A DNA stretch of 64,000 nt, taken from assembly GCA_963921425.1 (NCBI GenBank), contig OY992839.1, positions 14,549,409 to 14,613,408 on the forward strand. The letters run 5' to 3'. Source of the stretch: Dryas octopetala (Eukaryota > Streptophyta > Magnoliopsida > Rosales > Rosaceae). The notes below the pieces were generated by a model. That model had not been told where the DNA came from, searched no databases, and saw only the letters and a list, made by a program, of their open reading frames with translations. The translations under genes and the position numbers were made by a program. The first letter of the stretch is position 1. Each line of letters opens with the position of its first letter. Shown here in pieces: positions 32,428 through 45,100 of this stretch.

Positions 32428-35400
32428 ATGGGAGGAGCAGCAAAGAGCCTCTTCACTTTCTCCCTCTCCTCAAACCTCTTCACTGTATCACGTCTCTCAG
32501 CAGCCAAACGCTTCCCTCTCATAAAACTGCAAAAACCCACCAGGGTTTTAATAGGGTTTAGGCCTCTTTGCACAACCACAACCACCACTAGTCCCACCTT
32601 TACTTTTGAAGAACAAGAAATCCAACCCGTGAAGCACTCATTGCTTCTTGAGAGGCTGAGACTCAGGCACCTCAAAAGCTCTGCTAAACCACAAACCAAA
32701 ACAAGCGCAAAATCAACTGGGCCTGCCGAGAGACAGAGTGAGGATGGTTTGGGTAAGTCAGAAAATAAGAAGAAGAGGGTGGTTGAGAGTTTTGGGGAAT
32801 TGGGTCTGAGTGAGGAGGTCTTGGGGGCTGTGAAAGAGATGAGTATTGAGGTTCCTACAGAAATTCAGTGTATTGGAATCCCAGCGGTGTTGGAAGGGAA
32901 AACTGTGGTCTTGGGTTCTCATACTGGCTCTGGCAAGACTCTGGCTTACATGTTACCTATTGCCCAGGTACTTTTTCTTTCATTTTTTCTTGGATTACAT
33001 ATTTCTATCTGGGTCAATTAAAATTTTCAATTTGGTTTTTTGCTACAGATGTAAAGTTCTAAAATTGGGATCAGTTATGTTTAAACTTTGATTTGGTTGT
33101 GTTTTCTCATTCTCATTGTGTATGATACATTTTTATTTCAGGCCAAAAATTTAAAATGATGCATTTTTATGTAGTTTTTGAAGTGTGATGTACTTAGTGG
33201 TTACTTGTGTTCTCTTAACATCCACCTCTTGGTCTTTCAAAATCCATTTTTCCTATCGTGTTGATTGAGATTCTTCAGATTGTGATAATCGGTGTACTTA
33301 GATTTTCAAGATGATTTTTTCTCTGCTTGCTCATGGTTTCACCAACTTTCAGAAAACCTCAATTAAATTCTTAAGTATTATGTTATTTCTAAAGAATAAA
33401 AAACCACTTATTATGCATCCGTGTTGTTGTTGCCCACGCTTATTTAAAAAGAAAAAAGAATGTTGATCTTACCTATGTTACAATTAGACAGAGGAGTGCT
33501 GTTAATCTTTTGATTTTTGTAGCTGCTCAGAAGGGATGAGGCAGAAAATGGTATTCAAATGAAGCCGAGGCGTCCTCGAGCTGTTGTGCTATGCCCCACA
33601 AGGGAGCTGTCTGAGCAGGTTTCTATATACTTTCTTCAGAATTTTGAACCACTCCCCGTGGACTATGCAAGTTCTATTGACATTAGGTGGTTTTGTAGGT
33701 GTTTCGTGTTTCCAAGTTTGTCAGCCATCATGCAAGATTCAGGACTACTATGGTCAGCGGTGGTGGTCGGTTGAGACCCCAGGAGGATTCATTGAATAAC
33801 CCAATTGACATGGTAGTTGGGACCCCTGGCAGGGTTCTTCAACATATTGAGGATGGCAACATGGTTTATGGTGACATCAAATACGTGGTACCTGAAAATA
33901 TTTTTTTACTTAGTTCTTTGATTAAAGAGTGTTATTAGATAATATGGTAATATTAAGTTCCTACTCTACTGATAAAAAAAACACTCTAGTAAGTTGTTGG
34001 TGTAATTTGTGATGTTGGTAATCTCTTTGTAGGTGTTGGACGAGGCAGATACCATGTTCGATCGTGGCTTTGGTCCAGACATTCGCAAATTTATTGCCCC
34101 ATTAAAACATCGTGCTTCAAAACCTGATGGTCAAGGGTTCCAAACTGTTTTGGTCACTGCAACAATGACAAAGGTGTGCTGACTTGCATTGCCATCTTAT
34201 CTGATACATCAGAAGCTAAATCTCTAATTTGGGGCTATGGGCACCAAATGAGAGTGACTTGTTCCTTCCCTGTTGTCACAAAATGAAACTATTTTGTTTC
34301 ATAAAGATGCCTAAGAAGCTTTTTTTTTGGGTGAACATGCAATGGGTTTGTTCCCTTTTAAAAATAATTGTTCATGGTTTCAGAATTAATTCTATTTTAC
34401 ATAACTTTGATTTTTTCACATTTGAAATGGAATTAAAGTTGATATATCACATCATATGGTGCCCAATGTTCCATGAGATCTTAATTTTCTCTATAGTTGC
34501 TATTTTTAACATTTGTGTAAGATATACTTTGATTTTCTTAAGACAGTAACTAGAAAATTGAAATTGGAGGATTACATGAATGTTTAAGTGTTTGCTCAGG
34601 CAGGGATACATTTTCTTAATATAATAACAAGTAAATTGGCATAGGAAATGTTAATTTCTTTTACATGAATTTGTAAGCGTTTCACTTTTGTGCTTGCTCA
34701 GGCAGGGACAGGTGTTCATGAGTTGTTTCTAGAAATACCCAAAAACCTGCCTCCTTGTTTTTTCTATTTATTTATTTTTATATATTGTTGCATAGTTCCA
34801 ATAATCTTTCCCATTACCATATTAAACTGGCATGAGGAACTCCAAGGTTGAGTAGGTCCATTATTAAATATAAAAATTCATATGAAGAACTTAAGCAAGT
34901 TTCTGAGTCCAGCTAGTGAGTATCTCTATCTGCATAAAACTTTTGGACTTAGAGCCATGTTGAAGAAAATGTCTATGATACTATTCTTGGCATTGAATAG
35001 CTTGTTGAAAATATGATATGAATATTCGGTATGTTTTAAGACACCAAATGCAGAGAGCATATTATCAAAACTTCAGTAGAGTATGGGAGCTTCCAACTTG
35101 ATTATATAATATATAAAACTAGGTGGATTGAAGGAGAAAACTGTGAAATATCTATATATTAAATTAATTAATTCAGAATTACATAATGATGCATCTTTCA
35201 AAAGTAATCATGCTGAATATCCATATGGGAAGGGTTGGTCAGTTGATGAGATGCTCTAACGGATTCATGACAAATATGAAAAAAAGTTTATCCACTGAAC
35301 ATATCTCTTAGTTGAGGTGTTGGACATTCCTAGAACCTGTTGATTTAATTATGTTAATTACCTTTGTCAATTGTAGTCAAGCTAAGTTCTTTTGCACAAT

Positions 35401-38400
35401 TTGCATCTTCAGTGAAGTCAGGTAGTTGACCCTTGTGAAATTTTACAGGCAGTGCAAAATTTGATTGATGAGGAGTTTGAAGGAATATTACATTTGCGCA
35501 CATCCACACTGCATAAAAAGATTGCATCTGCACGCCATGATTTCATTAAGCTTTCAGGTTCTGAGAACAAGCTGGAAGCACTGCTACAGGTATAATTCTG
35601 TAATTACCTTTTTTCATCTTCATTCTTTACTTATCAACTAGTGGTTATGTCTCTTTATGAGGATAACTTAAAGTGATGATTACACCATTGAAAAAATGGT
35701 CATGCTTGGAACATGACCATTTTGATGGAAAATTTGACAGAACTCATTGCAAGGAACATTTTATGAGTATTGATTTTATTCTTTTGTATCTAGCTTTTGT
35801 ACCCATGGCTTAATGTAGCTTTTCTCTATGAATTTAGCATGGCTCTATGTTGCAGCAGTCTTAACAACAGAACAATTCTGTGGATTTTGTGGTGAAAGCA
35901 GGTTCTTGAGCCAAGTTTAGCAAAGGGAAACAGAGTGATGGTGTTCTGTAACACATTAAGTTCCAGCCGTGCTGTGGATCACTTTCTCAATGAAAATCAG
36001 ATTTCGACTTCCAATTACCACGGCGAGGTGCCAGCAGAACAAAGGTGAGAGTAAAAGATATTACCTAATATACCCTTTTACTTGTTATGTCTGCACATTT
36101 GCACTTAAGATAGAGCCCATTATATTGTCCATATCTGTTTCTTCTACAAGCATGGATTTTGTGTAGGAGGCTGCCAATTCATGTTTTGGAAGGTTTAGTG
36201 AAGGCCTCTGATATTAGTAAAAGAGGTCTGGTATGTGCATTGTATTGTTAATTTAGCTTGAGGCTGACAGAAAGTGTTCATACCTTGATACTGTCAAGGT
36301 TTCGTCTACTTTTCATGGCCTTTTCAATGGAAAGGTGCAGTGCATGCTGAGGATGCTGTCAGGATGGTTTTGTTTGCATTATTTACAGCTAGTGAAGATA
36401 GTTTTATGAATGTGCATAGATAAATTAAAAAATGACATAAGAGATGTCTATGCATCATGATCAATCAAATTTCCTTCTTGTGATGACATAAATTTTTTAA
36501 CGCGGTATTGAACATATTTCATATACAGTTGTGACATAAATTTTTTCTGTTTTTGTGTGTGTTTGGCTCTTAGTAAAGATTTTAGTGTTATAAATGTTTG
36601 AGAAAAGGAAAATTCAGGGGATGGCTGAGATGGCCATGGACTACACAGGCATTTTGATTTTCTCATTTTTTTCTCTTTGCAAGGAGGCCTGCTATACTTT
36701 CTTGAGTTTGAGTTTCTCTTACATGCCTTTGGCTGAAATTGTTGGCTCCACAAGTGGTTAAACTTAGTTATTTGAGCGTGATGTCAAGTGGAAGAAGCAT
36801 ATTGAATTACTCCTTATAATATTGACTAAATTTCTAATTGGTCTCGCACGTTTCACTGTTATTTTCATCGGTTTCCTCGCTTTACAAAGAGTATATTTTG
36901 CTGTAGCTGTATCATAGTGGTGCTTGGCGTATGGTATCATGTAAATGAATGTAATTTTGCATGTTATTTGGTGGTTAAAAAGATTCTAATTTGTCAATGT
37001 ATCTCTTCAAGTTGCTTCATTTTTTCCCCATGAAATAACTCCTGCTGCAATAGATGTATAAAGCGGTTATTGGGTAAACTATTTTATTTGTGCTATTAAA
37101 TAAACACTTCCCCCACGATGTGCGACAACATAATCTCATCATAAAGAGAAGAAACTAAATATCATCAGAATTTTGTATTATTGCATAGTGTTTGCATGTA
37201 AAGGATGAGAACTGTCATTGATATGAAGCTCAACTATATCATAAGGGAAACTATAACACATGTACCGAAGGTGATGGGAATCTAAGTGGTTTATGTACCT
37301 ATTTTAGGCATAGGTGAAAAATTGTATTTAGGCTATTTATGGACTTTTTTACTTTCTTTTAGTAGGGGTTGATTATTTTTTTATTTATCTCTTGTCCTTG
37401 GTATTATTTCCAATTCCAATATAAATAGGCCACGCTTTGTAATTGAGCTGTAGTTTTCCCGATTGATATTTGATATTGAGAATATGTGGTTAAAGTTGAA
37501 GTTGTCATAAATTTTGGTTTTGGTTTTCTATTATTTTCCTCTCTTTCCCTGTTCTACGTTAGAAGCATATAAATTATGTATTGATATATGTTGTATATGC
37601 ATATATGTAGAGTTCTCTCCTTAAGTGGGATCTTTATATTTAAGTCAAGAAAGGGGCAATATTGTTGGTGTTCCCCTGAAATGTGGTCCAGTGATTCACC
37701 CTAGTGAATCTTGATTTTCTGAAGGCAGATTGAACAATCGTTCAATCCGTTTTGGTTTTTGATAGTTTATTTCGATCAATCTCTCGAGCAAATCCTTTTA
37801 CATTTTTTAGTTCGATCTCGACATGGCTAATCACTTTAGGGTGTATAGTTTCCTTTTAGGGTTTAGGGCTTAAAGTTTTAGTGCCCGGGTTTTATTTTCA
37901 GCCTTGAGAAAAACTATATATATATAGGAAGGTTCAAGTGAGTGTGGACATCCAGTTTCAAGAAAAATGTTGAAGTCCTACCCTTGGCCTGCAGTCCAAT
38001 GATAAGAACCATCCATGTTTTAGGCATTCAGGGATTATCCCTGCAAAAATCAGTCAAATCGAAAACCATTTATATATATATATATAATGATGTTCTCTTG
38101 CCATATTGTGAATCAGAACTAAGGGATCATTCTTTTTAAGAAAAAGAAAGGGATCTCATGTAGGCCCAAACCCCATTGCGATTCAGTGATCCAAGCCATC
38201 TATTTGTCCCCATTCAAAGACGGTTAAACAAAAAATCAGGTAAATCAAACAATTTTGTCATCAGACTATGATTAAATAAATAGACGAATAAAGTATTTAT
38301 GATGAATGCTTAAATGATCATGCTTAGGTGTGAACAGTTCGCATGTGGACTGTCCACCATTCTAATGGCCAATAGGGCCTTTTGAACGACAGTGTATGTT

Positions 38401-39990
38401 TTATTATTATTATTGAGGCTGGTAAGGACACAGTTTATTCTTTTTGGATGTAAAGTAATATTTAGGGCTTAGGGTTTAGAGATTAGCTCTTGAGTTGTGG
38501 GTTGACTACTTGAATGGAAATTAATGTACATCACTAGTGTTCAATTGTATTACTTGACCTAACGGCATTCTTCTAATACTTGACCACAGGGTTGAAAACC
38601 TCAAAAAGTTTAAGAGCGATGATGGAGATTGCCCCACATTGGTCTGCACAGACCTGGCTGCAAGGGGACTGGACTTGGATGTAGACCATGTTATCATGTT
38701 TGATTTTCCCTTGAACTCTGTAAGAATCAGATGTTCGCTCTCTTTTACAGTATTAACTAATTTGCTATTTTTTTTTAAGACTTAACATTTGTTTCCTTTC
38801 CTTTTCTTTCTTTCTTTCAAAGCTTAACCTTACTGCTCTTTGACCTTCTAGATTGACTACCTACATCGTACAGGAAGAACCGCTCGTATGGGTGCAAAAG
38901 GTGAACATGCATTTTCTACCTGCACTTTTCTTAAGTTTTCTTCCATTTCTTCTTTTTTTCATTTGTTGAAATTCTTAGAGATAACAAGGAGTGCGTCATC
39001 TGTGTTCGAGTTAGCTGACTCATTTGTCCTGTTATTTATTTTTTTGAATCTAATCAATTCATCTACAACATTTTGAGTGGACAAGATATGCATGGAAGAT
39101 AAGACATTCTTAAATATTATGATCTAAATCAAAGTAATAAATAAATTGTTGAAATCCATGATTCCATGGTAAGGTTAATTTTTACATTGCCCAAAACAAC
39201 AAAAAGTAAAAGAAAAGCAGCCACACATCTTATGTAAAGTAAGGAGTGCCCTTTTTTGTAAGGCTGCATCTGTATTTAGACAATGATACAATGATGGAGC
39301 ATCTCTGTATTATTTATTTATTTGCTGATCATCTGTATCCTGCAATGATGGGACGATTCTATGGGGTGATTCTCATAGTATGTCATTTTTTTTTTCTTTC
39401 TTTGGCATTGTGCAGCAGGGATAATTCCATGTTGTGTCAATTATAATATTTCATGTTTTATTGTAATAATTTAAAACTGAAACAAATCTTGTGATACAGG
39501 GAAAGTGACGAGTTTGGTTGCTAAGAAGAACCTTATGTTGGCCAACCGAATTGAGGAGGCAATAAAGAAGAATGAAAGCTTAGAATCTCTCAGTGTAGAT
39601 AGTGTTCGCAGGGACAATGCCCGTGCCCGAATTACTCCACAGAAAGGTGCCCGGATTACTCCGCAAAAAGGTACCCGAAATACTTCACAAAAAGGGGCCC
39701 GGATTACTCCACAAAAAGGGAAGAACGAAAAATTGATAAGAGTCTCAAATCAGAATAACAAGAGCAGAGCATCTGTTCCTGCAAAATCTGCAAAAACACC
39801 TGTTCGGGCATCAAAGTCGGTAAAGCCTTCCAGTGCAAGTAACTCGAAAAAATCTTCTTTCAGTGGTAAGAGGCCACAAGAAAGCAGAAGATCGAGTGCA
39901 GTTAAATCAACAGCTTCAAAGTTAAGTGTTGTTGGGTTTAGGGGACGGACTTCTTGGTCCAATGAGAAAGAATCATCGGTGTCCGGCTGA
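32428..39990 (+). CDS. RH39: DEAD-box ATP-dependent RNA helicase, RH39-like, chloroplast, 639 aa, nine exons
   Basis: Exons: 32428-32967, 33523-33618, 33699-33887, 34033-34173, 35449-35589, 35902-36044, 38590-38719, 38852-38900 and 39500-39990. All introns are GT-AG and the phases agree. Start at [12 protein letters not shown]. The N-terminus is rich in Ser/Thr and basic residues, a likely chloroplast transit peptide. Motifs: [10 protein letters not shown], Ia PTRELSE, Ib [49 protein letters not shown]. The conserved blocks [20 protein letters not shown] and the ending KLSVVGFRG point to RH39. In Arabidopsis, RH39 is needed for the hidden-break processing of chloroplast 23S rRNA. Intron 6 is 2.5 kb and contains repeat DNA. 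The basic tail carries a 4 x 8-residue repeat. Confidence 0.94.
36045..38589 (+). other. long intron 6 of the RH39-like gene, with repeat insertion
   Basis: The part from about 37940 to 38360 is MITE-like. It contains the CAGGGATTATCCCTGCAAAAATCA palindromic core shared with other foldback elements in this window, a TA run and GTGGAC motifs at both ends. It adds length but leaves the splice sites intact. Confidence 0.55.
39625..39720 (+). repeat. 24-bp coding minisatellite, four units (ARITPQKG)
   Basis: Four in-frame 24-bp units in the last exon of the RH39-like gene encode [24 protein letters not shown] and ARITPQKG. The unit adds basic charge (R, K) to the C-terminal RNA-binding tail. The high nucleotide identity of units suggests recent expansion. 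Confidence 0.95.
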
Positions 39991-40550
39991 TTGTAGCAAA
40001 ATTTTGGATCACGTTTGCAATTTAATCCCCTTTCAGATTTGCACCTTTATAACTTGTGCATATTTTTGTAATATTAATGTTGATCTTGAATGTTCTAATT
40101 TACTAAAAAAGTATTGGTAGTCATGGCTCTTGACTGGAGTTTTTCATTCTCTTTCTACTCCCATTAGGTTGAATACTTCATGATGTTATAATTTTCCGTG
40201 TGGTACAATCAATTTGTAGCGGAAGATGTACTTAATCTTGTGAAAGATGGTATAATTTTAGTTGGTTGGTTGCTGCACCTCCTTTTTAAGAAGAGGTTCC
40301 AATTTAAATGCCATTATTCTAAATGCATACTTGATTTGGAAAAAAAAAAAAAAAAATCCTGTGAAAAGAAGCATTGATATATGATTCAAACTGACAAGGT
40401 TGAGTACTTGTGAGAATATGTTTGATCAAGAAATTCCAGTGACAACATCAGTATGCTGAAAAGAGTTAACTAACAGATTTCCAAGAACCTGAGCTTCAGA
40501 AAAATGTAAGCAGCATTCTGAAGTTGAGGTTTGCAGTTTGTTCTTCTTTC
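39991..40550. other. 3' flanks of two convergent genes
   Basis: Holds the 3' UTR of the RH39-like gene (plus) and that of the small minus-strand gene. There is an A-run near 40340. The two genes converge tail to tail, about 560 bp apart. Confidence 0.5.
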
Positions 40551-40829
40551 TTACTTCCAGGTTAAAAGAGGAGTTTTGTTAGGCTTGACAATGTTCCCCT
40601 CCGAGTTGTAGATTATGACCCCAGAAAAATCCGGTAGCTGGCACTTACCACCCATGAGTATGTTCTTCTGCCAGACTGGGTCTCCTTGCTCACCACTATC
40701 CATGCTTCCATCATGGTTTCCGGGTTGAATATGTTCGATAACAGGATGTTCGAAAACAGGATCATCTTTGAAAAACTCAGTGCAAGCATTCCAGCGACGA
40801 CGCCATTTACGTGAATGAGAAGCACCCAT
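40551..40829 (-). CDS. small conserved plant protein of unknown function, 92 aa
   Basis: A single-exon gene encoding MGASHSRKWRRRW... followed by an acidic/polar middle and the block VWQKNILMGGKCQLPDFSGV, ending in IIYNSEGNIV and a short basic tail. I recognise the (V/I)WQ-x-ILMG-x-KC-x-x-x-FSG(V/L)I-Y pattern from small uncharacterised plant proteins, many with a transmembrane segment before it; here none is evident. The N-terminal MGASHS resembles an N-myristoylation site (Gly2, Ser6), which is inference. A TATA box lies at the expected distance upstream. The function is not known to me. Confidence 0.75.
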   Translation of the reverse strand: MGASHSRKWRRRWNACTEFFKDDPVFEHPVIEHIQPGNHDGSMDSGEQGDPVWQKNILMGGKCQLPDFSGVIIYNSEGNIVKPNKTPLLTWK

Positions 40830-40879
40830 GATGAGTAATTTGAAGATGGAATATGGGTAAGGACATATGGTCTCAGAGT

Positions 40880-40892
40880 TAGTTTATATAGT
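40880..40892 (-). promoter_or_regulatory. TATA box of the 92-aa gene
   Basis: On the minus strand, ACTATATAAACT lies about 55 nt upstream of the ATG at 40829. Confidence 0.6.
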
Positions 40893-41384
40893 TTTGAAAT
40901 TGACCAACAGGAGTAGTTGAATTTGGAGGATTTGTTAGGATTTATACAACGTGTGGTTTTGGTAATCTTTGACCTCCACTGTTCCATGTTGGTAGATGTG
41001 CCATTTTCTTAATGGTTGGTTGACATTTTGGTGAGTTTAGGTAACAGACTCATCCACCAAAAGGTTTATGAAGCTGAATTTATGTGCTAATTTTTTTTCT
41101 TTATTGTCTGCATTACTCATTTGATCACCTAAGAACATTACCATAACACATACTGAAAATTACTGAATAAGAAACATTAAAACAGAACACTACTCCCCAA
41201 TCGAAAATGACTCAATTTTTGCTCTAAAAACCAACCTCAGAAAAGCCTTTCATTTGTTTGTGCCATTTGATTGAGTCCTTTTAAAAGCTTCAGGATCTTA
41301 ATTACGGTGTTTCTGCAGCCCAACAGATTTTTCATTTGCCAATGAATTGGCCCTGAATCGATCAATAATGGGATTCTTGGCTTA

Positions 41385-42180
41385 TGGGTCCCATTTGGAT
41401 TTCAAATTCATGTAATTCAAATCCAAGTATTTCAAATCCTATTGTTTGGTTTGATAAACAAAAAAAAAAAAAAAAAATCTATTGTTTGGATAAAAAAAAA
41501 AAGAAATATGAGGATTTCAATTTAAGAATCTAATTTTTTTTTTTTGCCACTATTTAAGAATCTAATTTAAATATATCATTATTGTAACCTGTGATTGACC
41601 TGCAAAGATAGCCTATAAATGAGGTCCGTGATTTATAAATTTAAAACAACCCATTTTAAATTGCACTTTATATTAGAAATCATTACACATTGTTCAAAAA
41701 GAATAAAAATCGTTCAAACCACATAGGAACTTCATACATATGGTTCCAAAAAGAATCAAAAACTAATCGACGCTGAGAGGCGGTGGTTGTGTGGAGGCAA
41801 GGTCGGGCTTTGAGGTTCTCTATCATGTTGAGACGAAGTTGGCCAGAGAAGTCGAAGCTGGAAAAGGTGGCAGACGCTGAAAGGAGCTAGTCGACGCCAA
41901 CATGAGCAGATCAATGCAGGGAGGTGGTGGTTGTGTGGAGGCGAGGTCGAATTTGGTATTTTCTATTGGGCTGAGACAAGTTTGAGGATTTCAAATACCT
42001 ACTTGCACATGTGATTTGAAATATATCCATGGTTTTGGCCCTTTCAAATCTATCTTGGATTTGGGCCAAATTTAAATCATTTCTTTAAAATAAGCCCAAA
42101 CAAGTAGATTTGGATTTGGGCTCCCCAAATCCAAATCCAAATCCGCCCCATGAAATACATCCATTCAAACATATATGCCG
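41385..42180. mobile_element. MITE-like element with internal ~146-bp duplication
   Basis: The left end is rich in GGATTTCAAAT/AAATCCAAG motifs, and the right end carries the inverse (AAATCCAAATCC, GGATTTGGG). Inside, GGCGGTGGTTGTGTGGAGGC near 41777 recurs near 41923 as a diverged tandem copy. No coding frame. The exact ends are uncertain. Confidence 0.5.
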
Positions 42181-42529
42181 TAAAGATATTGTGCCGCAAA
42201 AATATTTGCACCACATTTTGGGGAGTTTCTAGGCTTGTCATCATTTGGCTGCTCGAATCCAACCATTCTCATAAGCCATGCATGTTTTTTGTTTGATAGC
42301 ACAAAGTCATATGGGTATAAAAAAATAAGAAAAACAAAACTGGTGACTTTATTGTAAATATGTATTTTTTTGTTGTGATTAAATCACTTGGTGTGATTCA
42401 ATCCTCATATAATTCGGCAATTTGCCTAATGATTTTACTAACTTTGAGAGACTGCTTTAGGTCTTAATCTCTCTCTCAAACTTTGGCTAACACTCTTAAG
42501 GTAACTTCGGTTTTTTGAGTCCTAAGAGT

Positions 42530-42879
42530 CCTATTTACAGTCCATAAGCCTTAGGTTACAATTTGGGTAAAAGTAGGAATCCTAAAAACCTAAAAATTAG
42601 GTTTTTCCTAGGTTTGTCGCGGTAAGAGCTCGAGCCATTCCCAGGTGAAGGTCAAGCCCCTCCAGACAGCAAGCAATGTGCTTGAGCACCTCCGGAGAAT
42701 GTGCTTATTTGGTGAGCATGGACTTGGACTTGGGCTTATCGTATATCAAGCAAAGCTCGGTGAGCTCCCTTTGTTGGGATTTTGGAGGGAGTGAAGAATT
42801 GGGGTTGAATGCAAAATTGGGCCAATTGGTCTTGATTCTTGTTCAGGGCCTACATTTTAATTGGTCTTCACTTATATAT

Positions 42880-42916
<37 letters not shown>

Positions 42917-43080
42917 CATATTGAATGTACGCTTTTACTTCTATATCTGTAATAATATTTTCCAACCCTTCTTTCTTTCTCTATAAATGGAAGCTCAATT
43001 AGGTTACATAAAGAAAAAAAGAACAAGTACAGTCCCATAATCCCATTTATAGAAAAACGATGTCAGATTGAGAAAATTAA
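42530..43080. repeat. dispersed repeat R1, copy 1
   Basis: Matches 51355-52290 over its length: TCGAGCCATTC, ATCAAGCAAAGCT, GAGCTCCCTTTG, TTGGAGGGAGTGAAGAATTG, GTTACATAAAGAAA and ACGATGTCAGATTG(A/G)GAAA occur in the same order. It carries an exceptionally long T run (about 42882-42916). It lacks the ~400-bp insertion present in copy 2. Possibly LTR-derived. Confidence 0.7.
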
Positions 43081-44139
43081 GGTACTTGACTTTTTAATTT
43101 TGCCAATTAAGATAAAAGATAATTACTACTAACCCCAGTTTAGGCTACCTGATTCCTATATAGTCCACCTTAATTTTATTCTGCCCGGTCCACGTTTTAA
43201 TTTTCATCCCTTTTTCGTCTGTCTCCCTGTCTCTCTCCCACTCCGTCTCTCATTTCTTTCTCCTCACCCTTATTCTCTCTCTTCTATCTCCTCACTGTCA
43301 CTTTCTCTCTCTCCTCGATGCATTGCCGTTCGGCCATGGATGGCGGCGAGACTCACCTCCCCGTGCTTGCCTCTTCCTCATCTTCCATCCTATGGCCTCC
43401 AATTGTCCATTCAGTCATCGACGGCGACAGAACAACACGAAAATAGGGAGTCAACTCCTGCAGCGATCTACTTCTTCCGGCAATGACGAGGCACCGACCT
43501 ATCAGGTTTTGTTCCTCTTGTCGTTCTGAACACGACGGTACCCTTCGATCGCCCATCCACCCAGCCACGACGGTGAATCGACGGCGGAAACCTAACTCCT
43601 TAGTGAGTTATTTTCCTATTTCATCAATGATGGTGTCATTTTACAAGTTTGATATTCTTTTATGGCCATTCTTTAGTATTTAAATCTCTTATTACCTTTG
43701 GACGAATCTAAAAATGTTCATGTATTGGTATTTGTTAGTTTTTCGTTGGCATGATAAATTCAAGTGGGGTTTCTATTTGTAGCTGTTGCAAAGACAAGTA
43801 AAACCATGAAAAACTCTTTGGTCTGGACACCACGTGGTCCTCACTCATCAAACAATGATGGTATTTCATTTGACCATCAGAAGGTTTTGCCTCACCTATT
43901 TCCGTGGAAAAGAGCAAGATACTGGAAGAGTTTCATGCAAATTCAGGCTTCCAATTCCAATTATATTCAATAGTTTCATTTCCCTGTTGCAATGAAAGCC
44001 ATTTGCAGAATCAATTGGAGGTTGCTGTTGCAGTTAGAAGATAGTGTTGTTGCAAAAAGGTTGTTTGGTTCAAATCTATTTGTTCTTTTTTTATTTTTTT
44101 ACTGTTTACACCTTAAATTGGAATTGGGTCGGCTTTCAT
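43081..44139. other. unassigned, partly CT-rich sequence
   Basis: A CT-rich leader-like tract (43210-43320) is followed by a GC-richer stretch (43320-43610) with short frames and then AT-rich DNA. It may be a captured or decayed gene 5' end, but I recognise no protein. Confidence 0.3.
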
Positions 44140-45100
44140 GGCTAGAGCCTATGACATTGTTATAGGAAGATTGTTCAGCCCATTTGTAAGTCTAAGGTGA
44201 AGCCCGAGCCTACGGCAAGGTTCTAGAACCCAGATTCGGATTAGTATGTATTTTTGGAGAGACCTTGTTATGCCGAGAATCCTTGGTAAACTAGGAAGTC
44301 TGAAAGGGAGTAGATGACTTTGGTGTAAAGTAATGGCAAGAGGAGTCCGAATGCAATAAGAAAAGGGGTTTCCTAACCCTAGGGGATTGATCACTATATA
44401 TACAAGGCATTGGCAACATCAGAAGGTCTCAACACATTCAATAATCAATCAACTCAACAACTAACAACTTTTCTCCAGGATTCTCGAAATTCTTGAAATT
44501 TTCTTCAAGCTTTCAAGTTTTTGTTCTTGTTTTTAGCTCTACTAGGGTTTATTCCGCCTTTAGTATTGATTTTCTTTTAGTTTCGACAATTGATTTTTCA
44601 TGTTTCTTTATCATGAGATTTGTTGTTAGAACTTCCATTGTTACTTGTTTTCTTAATAATCAGATTGTTCATACTTTTTTCATTAAAGTTCACTATTTCG
44701 CAATCCATCCAATTACTTTCGCTACAATTGTTCGCACCTACGAATTCGAGCATACAGTCACAGAAACCAACGATATTTAAAGTCCTTGAGGATCAAGGCA
44801 AATAGAACTTTTGGCGAGAACTTGTTCCTTGCTCGCTTACAATTGTTTGATCAGAAGTTAGATAGGTTCGACGCAAATCACAAAACATCAACCTTTTTCT
44901 ATTACGGCTTCTTGGCCGAGAATAGTAACACGCCCGCAATTAGTTAGGACTAACGATGATTCTTTGCTAAGGATCCGGCCATCTCCGCCATGATTTTTAG
45001 AGGACACAGGTACACAATCTATTTGTCCTTTTGGATTAAAGATGAGCAATATATTTGCTGTATCATGTATATAATTTTTGCATGCACTGTGCACACATGC
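44140..45100 (+). repeat. LTR-like remnant with TATA box
   Basis: CACTATATATACAAGG near 44391 is followed by a run of CAACA/AATCAA-rich leader and T-rich sequence, then TTTTGGCGAGAACTTG near 44810. This resembles LTR promoter, R/U5 and primer-binding-site arrangements. No gag or pol was found. The family is not assigned. Confidence 0.35.

Noticed and set aside
43320-43610. Possible Pack-MULE-captured gene start
   Set aside because: The GC-richer stretch has short frames only, with no recognised protein and no inverted terminal repeats.
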